A program made the position numbers and the translations under genes. A stretch of DNA of 6,832 nt, taken from NCBI GenBank assembly GCA_003534175.1, contig DPFD01000196.1, positions 4,835-11,666 of the forward strand, in the 5' to 3' direction. The notes below the pieces were generated by a model, which was not told the DNA's origin, made no database searches, and saw only the letters and a list, made by a program, of their open reading frames with translations. This DNA is from Chitinophagaceae bacterium (GTDB taxonomy: Bacteria > Bacteroidota > Bacteroidia > Chitinophagales > Chitinophagaceae). Below are positions 6,148 to 6,832 of this stretch, in pieces. The first letter of the stretch is position 1, and every line of letters begins with the position of its first letter.

Positions 6148-6832
6148 TTAAGGGTTTGTTCCCGAGGCCAGGGTAAACAATGCGTTGCAGAGGTGTTGCC
6201 AGCTATACGGCTGAACCGTTTGTATTCCATGTTGGATGAGCTGGTTGCGCATTACTTCATCTTTGTATATACGCATCATACTTTCAGCCACCCCCTGCTC
6301 TGTAAGCACTGTTTTCAAACAGGCTTCAGCAGGAATGGCGGTATAGGCTGAGGCAGACAACACCGGTACCTGTGCCTGCAGCGCACAAAGTGCCTGCTCT
6401 TCCAACCTCGCTTCCGTATCCACATCCAGCCAGGCATAGCATCCGGCATACCAGATGGCGGTTTCCGCGGGAGACGGACGGTGGATACAATGTACCTGCT
6501 GCCTGAGTTTGTAACTTGAAAAATCAGGGATGGGTGGCTGAGCAGATGCCGTACGCAACAAACACACCAGTTCAATGGATGAGTGTTGCCATTTCCGGAA
6601 TATGGTAAATGCCTTTAACAGGATGCGAAAAGCCGACTTGTTCTTTTCCGTTATTTCAACAACAAGATATGCGTTACCGTTAGTGTGTTGCTGCCGGTGC
6701 CTTTCCAGTTCCTCTTCGGGATGGGGAACAAACAGCGGATGAATGCCCTTACCGGTGGTATGGCATTTATGGACCACTCCGGGAAACATTGACTGCACTT
6801 TTGATGATATAGCCGGCGTGGTACAGGCTATG
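6148..6832 (-). CDS. GT4-like glycosyltransferase C-terminal domain, partial, with degenerate catalytic motif
   Basis: C-terminal half of a GT-B fold, group 1 (GT4-like) glycosyltransferase-type protein; the 5' end is beyond the window. About 227 residues are visible, open to the right edge; a GTG at 6798 is not the true start because the frame continues upstream with family-like sequence. Numbering from that GTG: GIHPLFVPHPEEELE (18-32) matches the link into the donor-binding domain. YLVVEITEKNKSAFRILLKAF (44-64, first residue 44) takes the place of the usual glycine/HPRKN nucleotide loop. YAWLDVDTEARLEEQALC (121-138) aligns without gaps to the region holding the EX7E motif. The tail IYKDEVMRNQLIQHGIQTV (177-195) then YSW (198-200) is typical of the C-terminal helix. 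In the EX7E alignment the first Glu is Ala130 and the second is Cys138, so the motif seems lost. It may be an inactive or changed enzyme. Substrate unknown. Confidence 0.72.
   Translation of the reverse strand, partial: IACTTPAISSKVQSMFPGVVHKCHTTGKGIHPLFVPHPEEELERHRQQHTNGNAYLVVEITEKNKSAFRILLKAFTIFRKWQHSSIELVCLLRTASAQPPIPDFSSYKLRQQVHCIHRPSPAETAIWYAGCYAWLDVDTEARLEEQALCALQAQVPVLSASAYTAIPAEACLKTVLTEQGVAESMMRIYKDEVMRNQLIQHGIQTVQPYSWQHLCNALFTLASGTNP

Noticed and set aside
6315..6575. Minus-strand open frame of 86 codons within the glycosyltransferase-like gene
   Set aside because: Out-of-frame overlap; the in-frame product aligns along its length with GT4 C-terminal sequence, so a frameshift is not needed to explain the region.
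1..6832. A new defence, mobile-element or biosynthetic system
   Set aside because: All nine genes fall in known families with core or regulatory roles, they share one orientation and similar base composition by eye, and there are no transposase, integrase, repeat-array or nuclease signatures.

Overview
This window looks like chromosome from a member of the Bacteroidetes, probably near the Chitinophagaceae/Sphingobacteria; that placement is inferred from protein style. The pointers are a GldC homologue (a family largely restricted to this phylum), a single-POTRA outer-membrane protein of Bacteroidetes type, start sites without clear Shine-Dalgarno sequences, and copies of the Bacteroidetes -7 promoter element TAnnTTTG. 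All nine genes lie on the minus strand, so transcription runs from the right end to the left end. Coding density is very high: the largest gap is about 91 bp, and no stretch over 300 bp lacks a gene. I see no RNA gene, CRISPR array, insertion sequence, attachment site or origin.

In transcription order: (1) 6832-6148, the C-terminal part of a GT4-like glycosyltransferase whose 5' end is outside the window and whose EX7E catalytic motif looks lost. (2) 6120-4781, a tight group of gldC, a YqeY/GatB-like protein and a CvpA-family membrane protein, with gaps of 11 and 6 bp. (3) 4689-3913, an alpha/beta hydrolase with an intact Ser-Asp-His triad. (4) 3838-1, a CBS-pair/ACT-like protein, a single-POTRA Omp85-type outer-membrane protein, NAD kinase, and a membrane histidine kinase that is cut by the window start. 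Gaps in this last group are 37, 14 and 17 bp, which suggests one transcription unit. The histidine kinase is read from the minus strand through the left edge.

Most of this is core or near-core content: NADP supply (nadK), outer-membrane biogenesis, envelope sensing, and small housekeeping proteins. Exact TAnnTTTG elements occur three times on the coding strand by manual scan. Each lies 15-36 nt upstream of a gene start (gldC, the CBS gene, nadK), giving a plausible promoter map. I found no convincing evidence of a new defence, mobile or biosynthetic system. The points most worth a second look are the degenerate glycosyltransferase, the promoter set, the linkage of nadK with a POTRA/barrel protein and a sensor kinase, and several start codons that should be moved from TTG to ATG.
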